In this document: in pieces, positions 41,887 to 51,108 of the stretch
Position numbering within the stretch: position 1 is the first letter of the stretch
Layout: every line of letters starts with the position of its first letter
Assembly: GCA_964636325.1 (NCBI GenBank)
Contig: CAZWRV010000039.1
Coordinates: 1-54,459 of the forward strand
DNA from: CAZWRV01 sp964636325
Lineage (GTDB): Bacteria > Verrucomicrobiota > Lentisphaeria > Victivallales > GWF2-50-93
Reading direction: 5' to 3'
DNA length: 54,459 bases
The notes under the pieces: generated by a model
The model's input: only the letters and a program-made list of their open reading frames with translations
Database searches by the model: none
Told to the model about the DNA's origin: nothing
Made by a program: the position numbers and the translations under genes

Positions 41887-43674
41887 ATGACAGCCCTTCA
41901 GACAGCATTTGTGATGTTTCCTCTTTTGCTTCCGATATGGCAGGCCACGCCCCTCACGTCCGAGAACACAAAGATTCCCGACCAGGACTTCTTCCTGGAG
42001 GACTCGAAGCTTGAGGTCTTCTACGGATACCTGAACGAACTCAAGGATCCTTCTGTCCGCCATGCGGTCACTTCGGTTTTTCCGCTAACGTCCAACAAGA
42101 CCGCGGTGAAGATGCTTGAGGCTCGGCTAGGGGCCGAGAAGGACGGGAACGTTTTTTCGGAGTCTCTGGCGTCGATCTACAAGCTTAAGAAGTTCGGGAG
42201 GCCGGAGAAGATCGGCCTCTACAGGGATCTGATGAAGAACCCTTCCCCGCACAACAGGGCTTACGCGGGGGCGCTCTACATGCTTTCTGGCGGAGGCCAG
42301 GGCGAAGTGCTGGGCATGCTGACTGCAGAGAAGTCGGAATACGTCTCGGGCTTCCTGTGGGAGTTCTACCGTGAGAACGCGAAGAACCCCGACACCGTGA
42401 AGCTGCTGGAGTTCATGCCGGAAGGCAACACCAGGAGCAACCGCTGCGGCGCGGCGAGGGTGCTGGCGGCCTCCGCCAAGAGCCTTTCCGACGCGGCCGC
42501 GATCGAGAAATACTGCACTGACAGGGATGCCGCGCTAAGGAACGCGCTCGCACAGGGGCTTGCGGACAGCCAGGCGCCCGACGCGGGGCTGATGGGCATC
42601 CTCTCCAGGGACGCCAGCAATTCGGTCAGGGCGCTGACGGCCTCGGCCTTCTCCGCGGCGGATGATGCGAGAAAGACTATCATCGCCCTTTCCGCGGACA
42701 AGGACTTCGAGGTGCGCCGGCTCGCCTGCATAACCCTTGGGAAATACAAGGACGACGACGCGGTCGAGGCGTTGATAAGAAGGTTCATGGACGACAGCAT
42801 ATATGTAAGGGATGCAGCCGAAGATTCGATTGTGGCCATCAAGCCCGGGGACAGGCACATAAAGATGATAGAGACCGACACCTTGGACGACCAGGTCGGC
42901 AGGGATTCGGCGGTCAGGGTGCTGGGGCTTCTTGGCAGGAAGGAATATTCCGGGAAGATCACAGACATCCTCTCGAGCACCGAGAGCGACGAGACCAAGG
43001 TGAGGGCCTGCGGCGCCATTTCCCTGCTCCAACACAAGGAGGCGTGGCAGGCCGTGTCCGCGAGAGCCAAGGACAAGACTCCGCGCGTAAGGCAGGCCGT
43101 CGCGGCGACGCTGGGCCGGCTCAACATGAAGGAGAGCTACCCGACCATCGCCGAACTCATCAACGACAAGGAGTTGATCGTCAAGGTCGAGGCGTTGAAG
43201 TCCGCGGGCCTCAGCGGGAGCGACTTCTTCAAGGCGGCCCTGCTCAAGGACGCGTCGGACTTCAGGGCGGAGACGCACACGGACATCAGATCCTACTCAT
43301 GCTGGTCGCTCGCCCGCATCAGATGCTGCGACACGTCCACGGTCAAGCTCATGGAGACGATCGTCACCAAGAAGATCATCCCGACCATGATGGGGCCCGT
43401 GTTCGACTCGATGCACACAAGGACAAGCGCGTTCTGGGTCCTGGCCGAATTCGGCAAGACATCCGATGAGGCGAAGAAATGCGCCGAGAAGATTTTCGCG
43501 ACCTATTCCAAGCCGCCGAGCCCGAACTCCTTCGACGAAGGCAATCCCGGCATGTATTTCGCGTATTTCAAGCAGGCCATGACATACATGAACGGCGGAG
43601 TTCCCGAGCAGGAGCAGATGCCCCTTGTGGAGCCGGAATTCCCCGTGAACCCGTACAAGAAGAAGGACGAATAG
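41887..43674 (+). CDS. Exported HEAT-repeat protein
   Basis: A 595-residue protein. A hydrophobic N-terminus (LQTAFVMFPLLLPIW) suggests export. From about residue 150 onward, paired helices of 30-35 residues repeat, with the signatures DSIYVRDAAEDSIVAI, DKTPRVRQAVAATLGRL and DKDFEVRRLACITLGKY typical of HEAT/PBS-lyase repeats. These are protein-binding scaffolds without catalysis. The tail is Pro/Glu/Lys-rich. It heads a run of plus-strand genes: HEAT protein, membrane-anchored protein, ABC ATPase, permease. The next gene begins 8 nt after its stop. Confidence 0.85.
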   Translation: MTALQTAFVMFPLLLPIWQATPLTSENTKIPDQDFFLEDSKLEVFYGYLNELKDPSVRHAVTSVFPLTSNKTAVKMLEARLGAEKDGNVFSESLASIYKLKKFGRPEKIGLYRDLMKNPSPHNRAYAGALYMLSGGGQGEVLGMLTAEKSEYVSGFLWEFYRENAKNPDTVKLLEFMPEGNTRSNRCGAARVLAASAKSLSDAAAIEKYCTDRDAALRNALAQGLADSQAPDAGLMGILSRDASNSVRALTASAFSAADDARKTIIALSADKDFEVRRLACITLGKYKDDDAVEALIRRFMDDSIYVRDAAEDSIVAIKPGDRHIKMIETDTLDDQVGRDSAVRVLGLLGRKEYSGKITDILSSTESDETKVRACGAISLLQHKEAWQAVSARAKDKTPRVRQAVAATLGRLNMKESYPTIAELINDKELIVKVEALKSAGLSGSDFFKAALLKDASDFRAETHTDIRSYSCWSLARIRCCDTSTVKLMETIVTKKIIPTMMGPVFDSMHTRTSAFWVLAEFGKTSDEAKKCAEKIFATYSKPPSPNSFDEGNPGMYFAYFKQAMTYMNGGVPEQEQMPLVEPEFPVNPYKKKDE

Positions 43675-43681
43675 GACTTTG

Positions 43682-46162
43682 ATGAGAAGGCTTTTGAAAA
43701 CCGTTTTCCTGGCCGCCGCGGCGTTAATTCCGGCCCTGGCCTGCCGCTGCGCCGACGTGGTGGAGGTGAGCCGTCCTATGATCAAGGTCGGCATGTCGCC
43801 GCTGATCAGGCCCTTCTCGGCGGCCACGTTCTCCTGCCACATCGTAAACCCCGACGCGAGGCCGCACAGGATAGGGCTGCGCATCTATCCGGAGGGCACG
43901 ATCGAGTCCAGCAGGAACATCTTCTCGGACGACGTCGACGTCCCGGCGGAGACTGTCCTGGACTACGGCTCCGAAATAATATTCGAGAACGCCGAAAGAT
44001 ACTTCCTCAGCGTATATGTGGACGGCGTCAAAGGGCAGAAGGCGGACGAGGACATCATGATCAAGATGATCACCGGCAAGACCGTCCAGATCGCCGTGCT
44101 CAACGACTCATACACCGTGTCGTTAGGCGCCTTCACCATAGCGCCCGGCTTCAAGGGCAAATACAACGTCTACCATTTCAGCGCGCGCAACGCACCCTCG
44201 AACTGGTCGATGTACAAGCGCGTGTCCTGCCTTGTGATCGTCGAGCCCGAATTTGATAGGATGACATGTTCGAGATACCAGGCGATCCTGGACTATGTGA
44301 ACCAGGGGGGGACGGTAATATTCGCATATCCGCCGGCGCTCTTCAAGGCGGCGCAGACCCCGCTGGCCCAGCTCCTGCCGGTCACTCCGGTGAAGCTGAG
44401 GAAGATTCACGAGCTCAAGCCGCTTGGCAGGCTGATCCCCGAATTCAATGGATGGACCAAGGCTGTAGACTTCATGGAGGCGGTTCCGAAGGACGACTCG
44501 GTCGTCCTCTTGAGCGAAGACAACGGCCTGCCTGTGTTCGTGTGGAGCAAGGCGGGCTTCGGCTCCTGCCGTTTCTCCGCCATTCCGATCTGCGAGAACA
44601 TGTATGAGGAGAAGACGGTCCAGCTCAAGCTGCTAAAGAGGCATTTCGTCCAGCAGGAGCTTTACAACGAGCCGGGCGGATTTATTTCGGCGCTTGACGA
44701 GATGACCGGCTTTTCGGTGCCCGGGACGCCGGTCGTGCTCAGGATCATCGCCGTCTATGTCCTAATCCTGCTGGTGGTCCACGTGGCCGGCGCCGTCCTC
44801 AGGAGGCACGGGGCGGCCTGGATCATTTCCATCGTCGCGGCCGGGGTGGTGACCGTCGTCGTCCTGGCGGACGCGGGCAAGTCCGTCGAAAGCAAGGGCT
44901 CGCTGTTCTCCGGAATAGAACTGATGACAGCCGGGACGGAGTCGTCGCCGGTGGAGACATACTACAGCGTGTTCTCCACCTCTGACAGGACGGTCGACAT
45001 AAGGTCGCCGGACGCAGACACGCTTCTCTCATCAATAAGCCCCGGCGACAGCTCGTACGGGTTTGTCAGCATGGCCGCCCTGGCCGGAGGGCCGCAGAGC
45101 AACTTCCAGAAGGTCAAGATGGTGCAGGAGGGCGGCGCCCAGGCGCCGTCGTCGCCGCTGATCAGCGGCAGGGACAACGGTTATTGCGCCATTAAGGGGC
45201 TCGACCTCAAGGCCTTGACCGTGAGGGAGTTCCATGCGTTCGCGAAAGGCGCATTCGGGTCGCTGCCCCGGCTAGAAGATCTCCCGGAAATCAGCTACTC
45301 TGAAAGAGGTCCGTCCATGAAGCCGTGGAAGGTGCCGCAGGAATTCAAGCCCGAACACGCGTTCCTGGTCTTCTCCGACGGCGTCCTGCCGCTCAGCATT
45401 AACAACGGAGAGCTCTCCCTGGAGGCGGGCTCGGAGGGGATGTTCAGCACCGACACTACGGCGAAGCGGCTCAACGACGCCATACATGATGGCGCGAGAA
45501 AGGGCACGCCCGGCATAGCGCTCGTGGAGAAGATTGGCAAAAGCATCATCCCTCCCCCCGAAAAGGCCAGCACGCAGGGACGCAGGATCATCATGCTGCC
45601 GGCGCTTGAAAAGCTCGGCGCCGAAACAGTCACGGTGAATCCGGAGCAGATTCCGCTGACGGCCGGAGACAGCAGCACGCGCATCATAATTTCCGGCAAC
45701 AAGCTGAAGAAGGACGATGTCGGCCTCTATTCGTCGTCGGAATACCTCTTCAAGTTCCAGCTCCCGCCCTCCTTCTCGGCCATCGAGGCCTCGGAGATCC
45801 GCGTCAACCTGAAATACAGCAACCAGGGCGGCAACATAGACATCCAGCCGACGCTGGCCCTTTACGATCCCGCCGAGGAAATGGTTGAAGGCGCGCAGCC
45901 GCCCAAGCCCGGCTCGGCCGCGGCGGCGGTGAAGATACAGGGGAAGGGGCGCGGAGACGGCGAATATGTTTTTTCTGGCGGAGACGTCGGCAAGGCGCTT
46001 GATCCCGTCAACGGAAGCGGGAAACTGTATCTGATCATCACCGAGAAGAAGCCAGTCCTCGACGCGATACAGAAGAGGCGCATCAACGCCTGGTCGCTGG
46101 TCAAGCTATCCGTATCGGTCAAAGGCAGGCTGCCGGAAAGAGTCACGCAATTCCGATATTGA
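43682..46162 (+). CDS. Membrane-anchored protein with GATase-like domain, linked to an ABC exporter
   Basis: An 826-residue protein. It has a signal peptide (MRRLLKTVFLAAAALIPALA), then a beta-rich domain (30-150). A Rossmann-like segment resembles class I glutamine-amidotransferase-like domains of membrane proteins (CLVIVEPEF...ILDYVNQGGTVIFAYP, about 180-230). Two transmembrane helices follow (VVLRIIAVYVLILLVVHVAGAV; IISIVAAGVVTVVVLAD, about 355-400), and then a large extracytoplasmic beta domain. This is the topology of proteins that accompany Gld-type ABC exporters. ATG at 43682. It sits directly before the ABC ATPase gene (46 nt). Function is inferred from that context; catalytic residues are not evident. 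Confidence 0.7.
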   Translation: MRRLLKTVFLAAAALIPALACRCADVVEVSRPMIKVGMSPLIRPFSAATFSCHIVNPDARPHRIGLRIYPEGTIESSRNIFSDDVDVPAETVLDYGSEIIFENAERYFLSVYVDGVKGQKADEDIMIKMITGKTVQIAVLNDSYTVSLGAFTIAPGFKGKYNVYHFSARNAPSNWSMYKRVSCLVIVEPEFDRMTCSRYQAILDYVNQGGTVIFAYPPALFKAAQTPLAQLLPVTPVKLRKIHELKPLGRLIPEFNGWTKAVDFMEAVPKDDSVVLLSEDNGLPVFVWSKAGFGSCRFSAIPICENMYEEKTVQLKLLKRHFVQQELYNEPGGFISALDEMTGFSVPGTPVVLRIIAVYVLILLVVHVAGAVLRRHGAAWIISIVAAGVVTVVVLADAGKSVESKGSLFSGIELMTAGTESSPVETYYSVFSTSDRTVDIRSPDADTLLSSISPGDSSYGFVSMAALAGGPQSNFQKVKMVQEGGAQAPSSPLISGRDNGYCAIKGLDLKALTVREFHAFAKGAFGSLPRLEDLPEISYSERGPSMKPWKVPQEFKPEHAFLVFSDGVLPLSINNGELSLEAGSEGMFSTDTTAKRLNDAIHDGARKGTPGIALVEKIGKSIIPPPEKASTQGRRIIMLPALEKLGAETVTVNPEQIPLTAGDSSTRIIISGNKLKKDDVGLYSSSEYLFKFQLPPSFSAIEASEIRVNLKYSNQGGNIDIQPTLALYDPAEEMVEGAQPPKPGSAAAAVKIQGKGRGDGEYVFSGGDVGKALDPVNGSGKLYLIITEKKPVLDAIQKRRINAWSLVKLSVSVKGRLPERVTQFRY

Positions 46163-46208
46163 TTTTCAAGCTAGAGATCCAATTTCATTTTACCTGGAGC
46201 GCTTAACA

Positions 46209-47138
46209 ATGATCAAGACCGAGCTTCTGACCAAGGACTTCGGCGCGGGCCGCGGCGTCTTCAACCTGAACATAGACGTCCCGAAGGGCTGCATCTACGG
46301 GTTCGTCGGCCACAACGGCGCCGGCAAGACCACGACCATCAAGCTGCTCTGCGGGCTCCTGAAGCCTGATTCCGGCAAGGCATTCATAGGAAACACTGAG
46401 GTTACGCAGCGGAACATCTCGTCCATCAAGCGCATCATAGGCTACATGCCGGACATCACCGGCATCTACGACCAGATGAGCGTATGGGAGTTCCTCGACT
46501 TCTACGGGGCGGCGTTCAAGATTCCGCCCAAGAAGAGGAAGCAGCGCATCGATGAGGTGCTGGATCTCACCGGCGCCTCCTTCATGATCGACTACCAGCT
46601 CTCCTCGCTTTCGCGCGGCATGAGGCAGAGGGCCGGGCTGGCCAAGACTCTGATACACGACCCGGCCGTGATCATCCTCGACGAGCCCACCAGCGGCCTG
46701 GATCCGAACGCGCGCATAGAGATGAAGCAGATCATCGGCAAGCTGAGCAAGCTCGGCAAGACCATTATGCTTTCCAGCCACATCCTGCCCGAGCTGTCCA
46801 CGCTTGCCGACCGCGTCGGCATCGTCGTCAAAGGCAAGCTCCTGGCCCAGGGCACCGTCAAGGAGATCAGCAGGCAGCTACAGGAGCATATCGTCGGAGT
46901 CGTCGAAGTCGCCTCCGGCGTCGAAGCCGCAAGGGATGTCCTGTCAAGAATAGACGGAATGCTCAGCGTAAAGATACTCGACCAGTCGCAGGTCGAATTC
47001 ACCTACGCCGGAATGCGCGACGAGGTCAGCACCATACTCGAATCCCTGCACAAGAACAACATCAAGGTGCGCTGGTTCTACGAGAACGAGGCCGACCTCG
47101 AAAACGTATATATGAGCCTCACCGGCCGCGCAGGGTAG
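46209..47138 (+). CDS. ABC transporter ATP-binding protein
   Basis: A 309-residue ABC-2-type ATPase. Walker A is GHNGAGKTTT (34-43), the signature is LSRGMRQR (in place of LSGGQ), and Walker B with the D-loop is VIILDEPTSGLDP. The H-loop is in MLSSHILPE. The C-terminal 85 residues form the small domain typical of the CcmA/GldA/NatA group. It pairs with the permease that follows (177-bp gap) and the membrane-anchored protein before it. Export or envelope remodelling is likely; the substrate is unknown. Confidence 0.95.
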   Translation: MIKTELLTKDFGAGRGVFNLNIDVPKGCIYGFVGHNGAGKTTTIKLLCGLLKPDSGKAFIGNTEVTQRNISSIKRIIGYMPDITGIYDQMSVWEFLDFYGAAFKIPPKKRKQRIDEVLDLTGASFMIDYQLSSLSRGMRQRAGLAKTLIHDPAVIILDEPTSGLDPNARIEMKQIIGKLSKLGKTIMLSSHILPELSTLADRVGIVVKGKLLAQGTVKEISRQLQEHIVGVVEVASGVEAARDVLSRIDGMLSVKILDQSQVEFTYAGMRDEVSTILESLHKNNIKVRWFYENEADLENVYMSLTGRAG

Positions 47139-47315
47139 CGGAGGGACGGGGTGAATAGTGAAGGTGAATGGAACAGATGCCAGCAGCCCGATGCCGAATG
47201 GTTACCGCGCGCGGTTATTCTTAACCGCGTCTTAATGCCGGATGACAGACAACGTATAACGATAACTTACTTTTAATTGATAATTGTTTATTGATAATTC
47301 ACCAGGATTAAAAAA

Positions 47316-49079
47316 ATGCTGAGCAATCCGATATTCAGGAGGGAGTTCATAAGCTCGTGCAGGTCGCTGCGTGTCAAGCTCCTGGTCTTCGCCTACATCC
47401 TCTCGCTGGCCTTCGTCCTGCTTGCGATGTGGCCCGGAGGCGGGGTGCTTTCGACAGTGTCCGACACGGGGAAGAAGATATTCGAGTTGTTCTTCAGCGT
47501 GAACCTGTCGCTGCTGATCCTTCTGATACCGTCGTTCGCCGCGACGTCGGTCACATCCGAGAGGGAGAACAACACATATTCGGCGCTCTTCACGACGCTT
47601 CTGACTCCGTGGGAGATCATGTCCGGCAAGCTCGCGTCGGCCGTCCTGATGCTCATCATCCTGGTGATCCTGGCGATACCGGTGGCGTCGGTGACGGCGC
47701 TCACCGGAGGGGTCACATTCACCTTCCTCTTCAAGATCACCGCGGTCCTGGTGATGACGGCGATCAGCTACGGGCTGGTGGGGCTGGCCTGCAGCACGCT
47801 GTGCGCCAGAAGCTCCACATCGATACTTCTCAACTATGTCCTCATCCTCGTCCTCGCCGCTGGAACCTGGCTGCCCGGCGCGCTTCTGAGGAACATGATC
47901 GGCCTCTCCTATCTGTGGCAGATAATGAGGAGCATAAGCCCCTACGACACGCTCTACTACCTGCTGAACCCTGACGCCTACGGCCTGACGATGGCGGTCC
48001 AGAGCACCGGCCCGATCACTCCGTTCATGATTTTCATGGTCTCGTCGGCATCCGTCTCGGCCCTCGCGTTCATGGTCTTCTTCAGCCGCATCCTCAAACC
48101 GCCCGCGAAGTTCGCGAAGACGCAGCAGAAGTATTCCGACTCGAAGAAGGCCCTGAAGCGGAAGCTGAGCTGGCCGTTCTACCTCATAGACCCACTCAAG
48201 AGAAAGAAGCCGATCGCGAGATGGTCTAACCCGGTCTACGTCGCCGAGCTCAGGAGCAAGCTGTTTTCGAACCCCAAGTTCATCATCAGGAGCGTCTTCG
48301 CGATCCTCATCGTGAGCCTCCTGCTCCTCACGCTGGTGTCGCTGCAGCTCGGCGACAAGATCAACCCCGAGAAGGTCTGGACCGTGGCGATCATCTTCCA
48401 GATAGGCATCGTCGCCCTCCTCACGCCTGGCGTCAGCAGCGGCCTCATCACCGAGGAGATCACGAACAACACCCTCACGCAGCTCCGGATGACGCCCGTC
48501 GGCGTCGGAACATTCATCACAGGCAAGCTGAAGGCCACGTTCTTCTACGCGCTCATCTTCATCATCAGCAGCTTCTTCATAATGTTCGCGATGTCCTACC
48601 TCGAGATGCAGAACGTCTTCCCGGAAGGCTCCGTGCTGACACAGAAATGGTGGGCCGCCGTCTCTGAGAAGGCCAAGGACTACTCATGGTGGGTGGACGT
48701 CTGGAAGACCTACAGGCGGGTAGTCATATGGATATTCATCCTGGTGCTGAGCACGTTCACCTTCCTGGCGGGCGGGCTCTTCGCATCGTCCATATCCAGC
48801 AGGACGAGCATAGCGACCGCGATCTCGTATTCGATAGCCGCCTTCCTCTGCGTGATAACCCTTTCGCCGGTCGCGCTCGCGGACAGGCTCTCCCCGGCCG
48901 TCGCGGAGAAGATACTTACGATGAACCCCATCATCGCCGCGATGCAGTCGAGCTTCGGAGTCTATCCGGAATACATAAGCCTCTGGCGCAACAACATCGT
49001 ATTCCTATGCGCCGCCATCGTCTTCTTCCTCGCGACCGCCACCGTCCGCACATGGCTTCTGTTCAGGAAGCAGGAATAG
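47316..49079 (+). CDS. ABC-2-type transporter permease, two-repeat form
   Basis: A 587-residue protein with about twelve transmembrane segments in two similar halves. Each half starts with the NP-[IV]-[FY]-x2-E pattern (SNPIFRREF at residue 3; SNPVYVAEL-like near 307). Each has the ABC-2 phrases SERENNTYSALFTTLLTPWEIMSGK and TEEITNNTLTQLRMTPVGVGTFITGK. A single chain can therefore supply both membrane domains. The gap upstream has a short palindrome (CGCGGTTA/TAACCGCG near 47206-47226) and TTGATAATT repeated twice. Its partner is the ABC ATPase just upstream. Confidence 0.88.
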   Translation: MLSNPIFRREFISSCRSLRVKLLVFAYILSLAFVLLAMWPGGGVLSTVSDTGKKIFELFFSVNLSLLILLIPSFAATSVTSERENNTYSALFTTLLTPWEIMSGKLASAVLMLIILVILAIPVASVTALTGGVTFTFLFKITAVLVMTAISYGLVGLACSTLCARSSTSILLNYVLILVLAAGTWLPGALLRNMIGLSYLWQIMRSISPYDTLYYLLNPDAYGLTMAVQSTGPITPFMIFMVSSASVSALAFMVFFSRILKPPAKFAKTQQKYSDSKKALKRKLSWPFYLIDPLKRKKPIARWSNPVYVAELRSKLFSNPKFIIRSVFAILIVSLLLLTLVSLQLGDKINPEKVWTVAIIFQIGIVALLTPGVSSGLITEEITNNTLTQLRMTPVGVGTFITGKLKATFFYALIFIISSFFIMFAMSYLEMQNVFPEGSVLTQKWWAAVSEKAKDYSWWVDVWKTYRRVVIWIFILVLSTFTFLAGGLFASSISSRTSIATAISYSIAAFLCVITLSPVALADRLSPAVAEKILTMNPIIAAMQSSFGVYPEYISLWRNNIVFLCAAIVFFLATATVRTWLLFRKQE

Positions 49080-49086
49080 CTACAGG

Positions 49087-49132
49087 CTTCCGGCCTGCCG
49101 CTTTTCTCGTCGCCGGGCAACGAGATCACGTG
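49087..49132 (-). repeat. Dispersed intergenic repeat, copy 2
   Basis: Read on the minus strand it matches 9289-9334 in about 39 of 46 positions. It begins 8 bp after the permease stop and abuts a second repeat (49132-49159). Confidence 0.6.
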
Positions 49133-49159
49133 TATGAATTCAGCAAACTACGCCCTCTC
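49132..49159 (+). repeat. Dispersed intergenic repeat related to 6836-6863
   Basis: GTATGAATTCAGCA and the following 14 bases match 25 of 28 positions with 6836-6863. Here the right palindrome arm is missing, so only half of the element is kept. Confidence 0.6.
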
Positions 49160-49163
49160 CGAG

Positions 49164-49194
49164 TTGAACTTCGGCTGGCCGCATGGCATATTGT
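49164..49194 (+). promoter_or_regulatory. Candidate promoter of the secreted HExxH protein gene
   Basis: TTGAAC (49164-49169), a 19-bp spacer and TATTGT (49189-49194). The phrase GCATGGCATATT here also occurs in the amidohydrolase promoter (8379-8390). Confidence 0.4.
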
Positions 49195-49265
49195 AAGTCC
49201 GTCATTATTTTCTAGTGAAATCCGTCCAGTTCCGTCATGTCAAGGATAATCAAGGAACATATCCC

Positions 49266-51089
49266 ATGGTGAAGATTCCTGTAAAGTTTTTCACGGCGGC
49301 GCTGATGATCGCCCTTTTCGCCGCGGGGGCCGGCGTCCTCGCGCAGGACGCTAAGGGCGACAAGGCGCAGCCCGACCCGCTCGCGAGCTTCGACAAGTTC
49401 ATGACAAGCGGCGAGATAAAAAACGTCACGCTGATCAGGACGAGGATGAACAGCCTTTCGGCCGATACCATCAACGCCTTCAACGAGCGCCACACCGGGA
49501 TGATAAACGCCTACAAGATGCTGTCGAAGAACGGCCATTTCATCTTCGAGACCGACTGGCCGCTGAAGGATGCCCTGAGGACGGCCGACCTGATGGACGA
49601 GTTCATGGAGATGTTCATCAAGAACCTCGGCGTGGAAAGGAAGGACATCATCCAGTGCAAGGTCAAGCTCTTCCGGAAGCACGAGGAGTTCAGCCGAGTC
49701 GTAGCCTCGATGGGGATGGGCTCCGGCATCGGCGGATGGTTCCGCGGCGACCAGTGCATGATCGTCGGATTCTGGAACCCGGATCCGTTCTACCACCACG
49801 AGACCACGCTCATCCATGAGTCGACCCACCTTGCCAACTTTCTCATACAGCGCAGATGGAACAACCCCGTCCCGATGCCGACATGGCTCAACGAGGGGCT
49901 GGCCGTCCTCTTCGAATCCTCGTTCATGCCCTGGGCGCACAAGCTGCAGCTCGGCCGCAACGCCTTCGCAAGGCTCGTGGTGCTCAAGAACAGGCTCAAC
50001 GATCCGACGGTGCCCGCCGACAAGAAATGGTCAGACATGAAGCAGCTCATGGAAAGCCGCGGCCCCATCCCGGGATACTGCTACAGCGAGGTCTGGCTCA
50101 TCACCCACTACCTCTGCTACCGCTACGGCGAGTCCAAGAAGAAGCCTTTCACCGAATACCGCAAGTTCTGGGAGCAGGTATGCCAGGGGAAGATCGCCGG
50201 AACCTACGCCGACTTCGAGAAGTTCATATACGGCAGGACCAACCAGGACATGAAATCGTTCCTTGACGACCTCCTCAAATACGCGAACGAACTGACCCTC
50301 CCCGAGATGTTCCTCGCCGACGGCAAGACCAAGGTCGAATGGGAAATCACCTACCCGGACACCCCTGACGCCAGGGAAAAGTCGCCGAAACCATGGTTCA
50401 TCAAGATAAAGAACGAGGAGCTGGCGAAGAGCGGCGAGGGCGACATCGCGGCGACAGTCACCAAGAGCGCGAAGGACTCCGGCGGCCCCGCGGCCGCGGC
50501 CGGCGATCAGCTCACCGCCGAATACGCGGTTTTCTTCGACCCCAAGGCTGAAGACAAGCTCGCCAAGGTCGAGTTGAAGAACCAGGCCGGCGCGATCTCC
50601 TTCGAAGGCGACTTCCTCTGCCTCGACGTCTCCGCCGGCATCGTCCCCAGCGAGGTCAGGCTCAAGACCGCGGACACCGCGGATGTAGAATTGTCGGTGC
50701 GGACAATAATAGACCGGGGCTCGGTCGGCGTCCGCTTCGGCGGGGCGGCCGGAGACTTCGGTTCCGGCTACTACCTCGGCCTCGTCCCGGGATTCTATGT
50801 GATGCAGGACATCTCCGGGCTGGCGAAGGCGCTGTCCGAGGCCAAGGACGACGCGGCAAAGGCCGCGGCGCAGCAGAAGTTCACACAGAAGATCGCCGCC
50901 GCAATCCAGCCTGGGCAGGACTACACTATCGTATTCAGGATAAAGGACGGCACGGCCAGCGTCTGCTCATACAAGGGCGACGTCCTCGCGAAATTCCCAG
51001 TGCCGGAGCTCAAGCCCGGCGCCATTTCCGTCCATATCCCGCCGGGCTCCAAGGTCCGGATCACGGATCTAAAGGCAAAGAAACCATAA
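49266..51089 (+). CDS. Secreted gluzincin-type metallopeptidase (DUF1570-like)
   Basis: A 607-residue exported protein with a signal peptide (PVKFFTAALMIALFAAGAGVLA). The zinc motif HESTH is at residues 184-188. A downstream glutamate ligand lies in LNEGLAVLFE, the gluzincin arrangement seen in DUF1570 proteins. A C-terminal beta domain of about 200 residues has a concanavalin-like look (FEGDFLCLDVSAG; VGVRFGGAAGDFGSGYYLGL) and may bind a surface or substrate. ATG 49266 is placed before the signal peptide; AAGGAA stands upstream. It is followed 19 nt later by another secreted protein gene. Confidence 0.8.
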   Translation: MVKIPVKFFTAALMIALFAAGAGVLAQDAKGDKAQPDPLASFDKFMTSGEIKNVTLIRTRMNSLSADTINAFNERHTGMINAYKMLSKNGHFIFETDWPLKDALRTADLMDEFMEMFIKNLGVERKDIIQCKVKLFRKHEEFSRVVASMGMGSGIGGWFRGDQCMIVGFWNPDPFYHHETTLIHESTHLANFLIQRRWNNPVPMPTWLNEGLAVLFESSFMPWAHKLQLGRNAFARLVVLKNRLNDPTVPADKKWSDMKQLMESRGPIPGYCYSEVWLITHYLCYRYGESKKKPFTEYRKFWEQVCQGKIAGTYADFEKFIYGRTNQDMKSFLDDLLKYANELTLPEMFLADGKTKVEWEITYPDTPDAREKSPKPWFIKIKNEELAKSGEGDIAATVTKSAKDSGGPAAAAGDQLTAEYAVFFDPKAEDKLAKVELKNQAGAISFEGDFLCLDVSAGIVPSEVRLKTADTADVELSVRTIIDRGSVGVRFGGAAGDFGSGYYLGLVPGFYVMQDISGLAKALSEAKDDAAKAAAQQKFTQKIAAAIQPGQDYTIVFRIKDGTASVCSYKGDVLAKFPVPELKPGAISVHIPPGSKVRITDLKAKKP

Positions 51090-51108
51090 GATACCAGGAG
51101 GCCCTACG

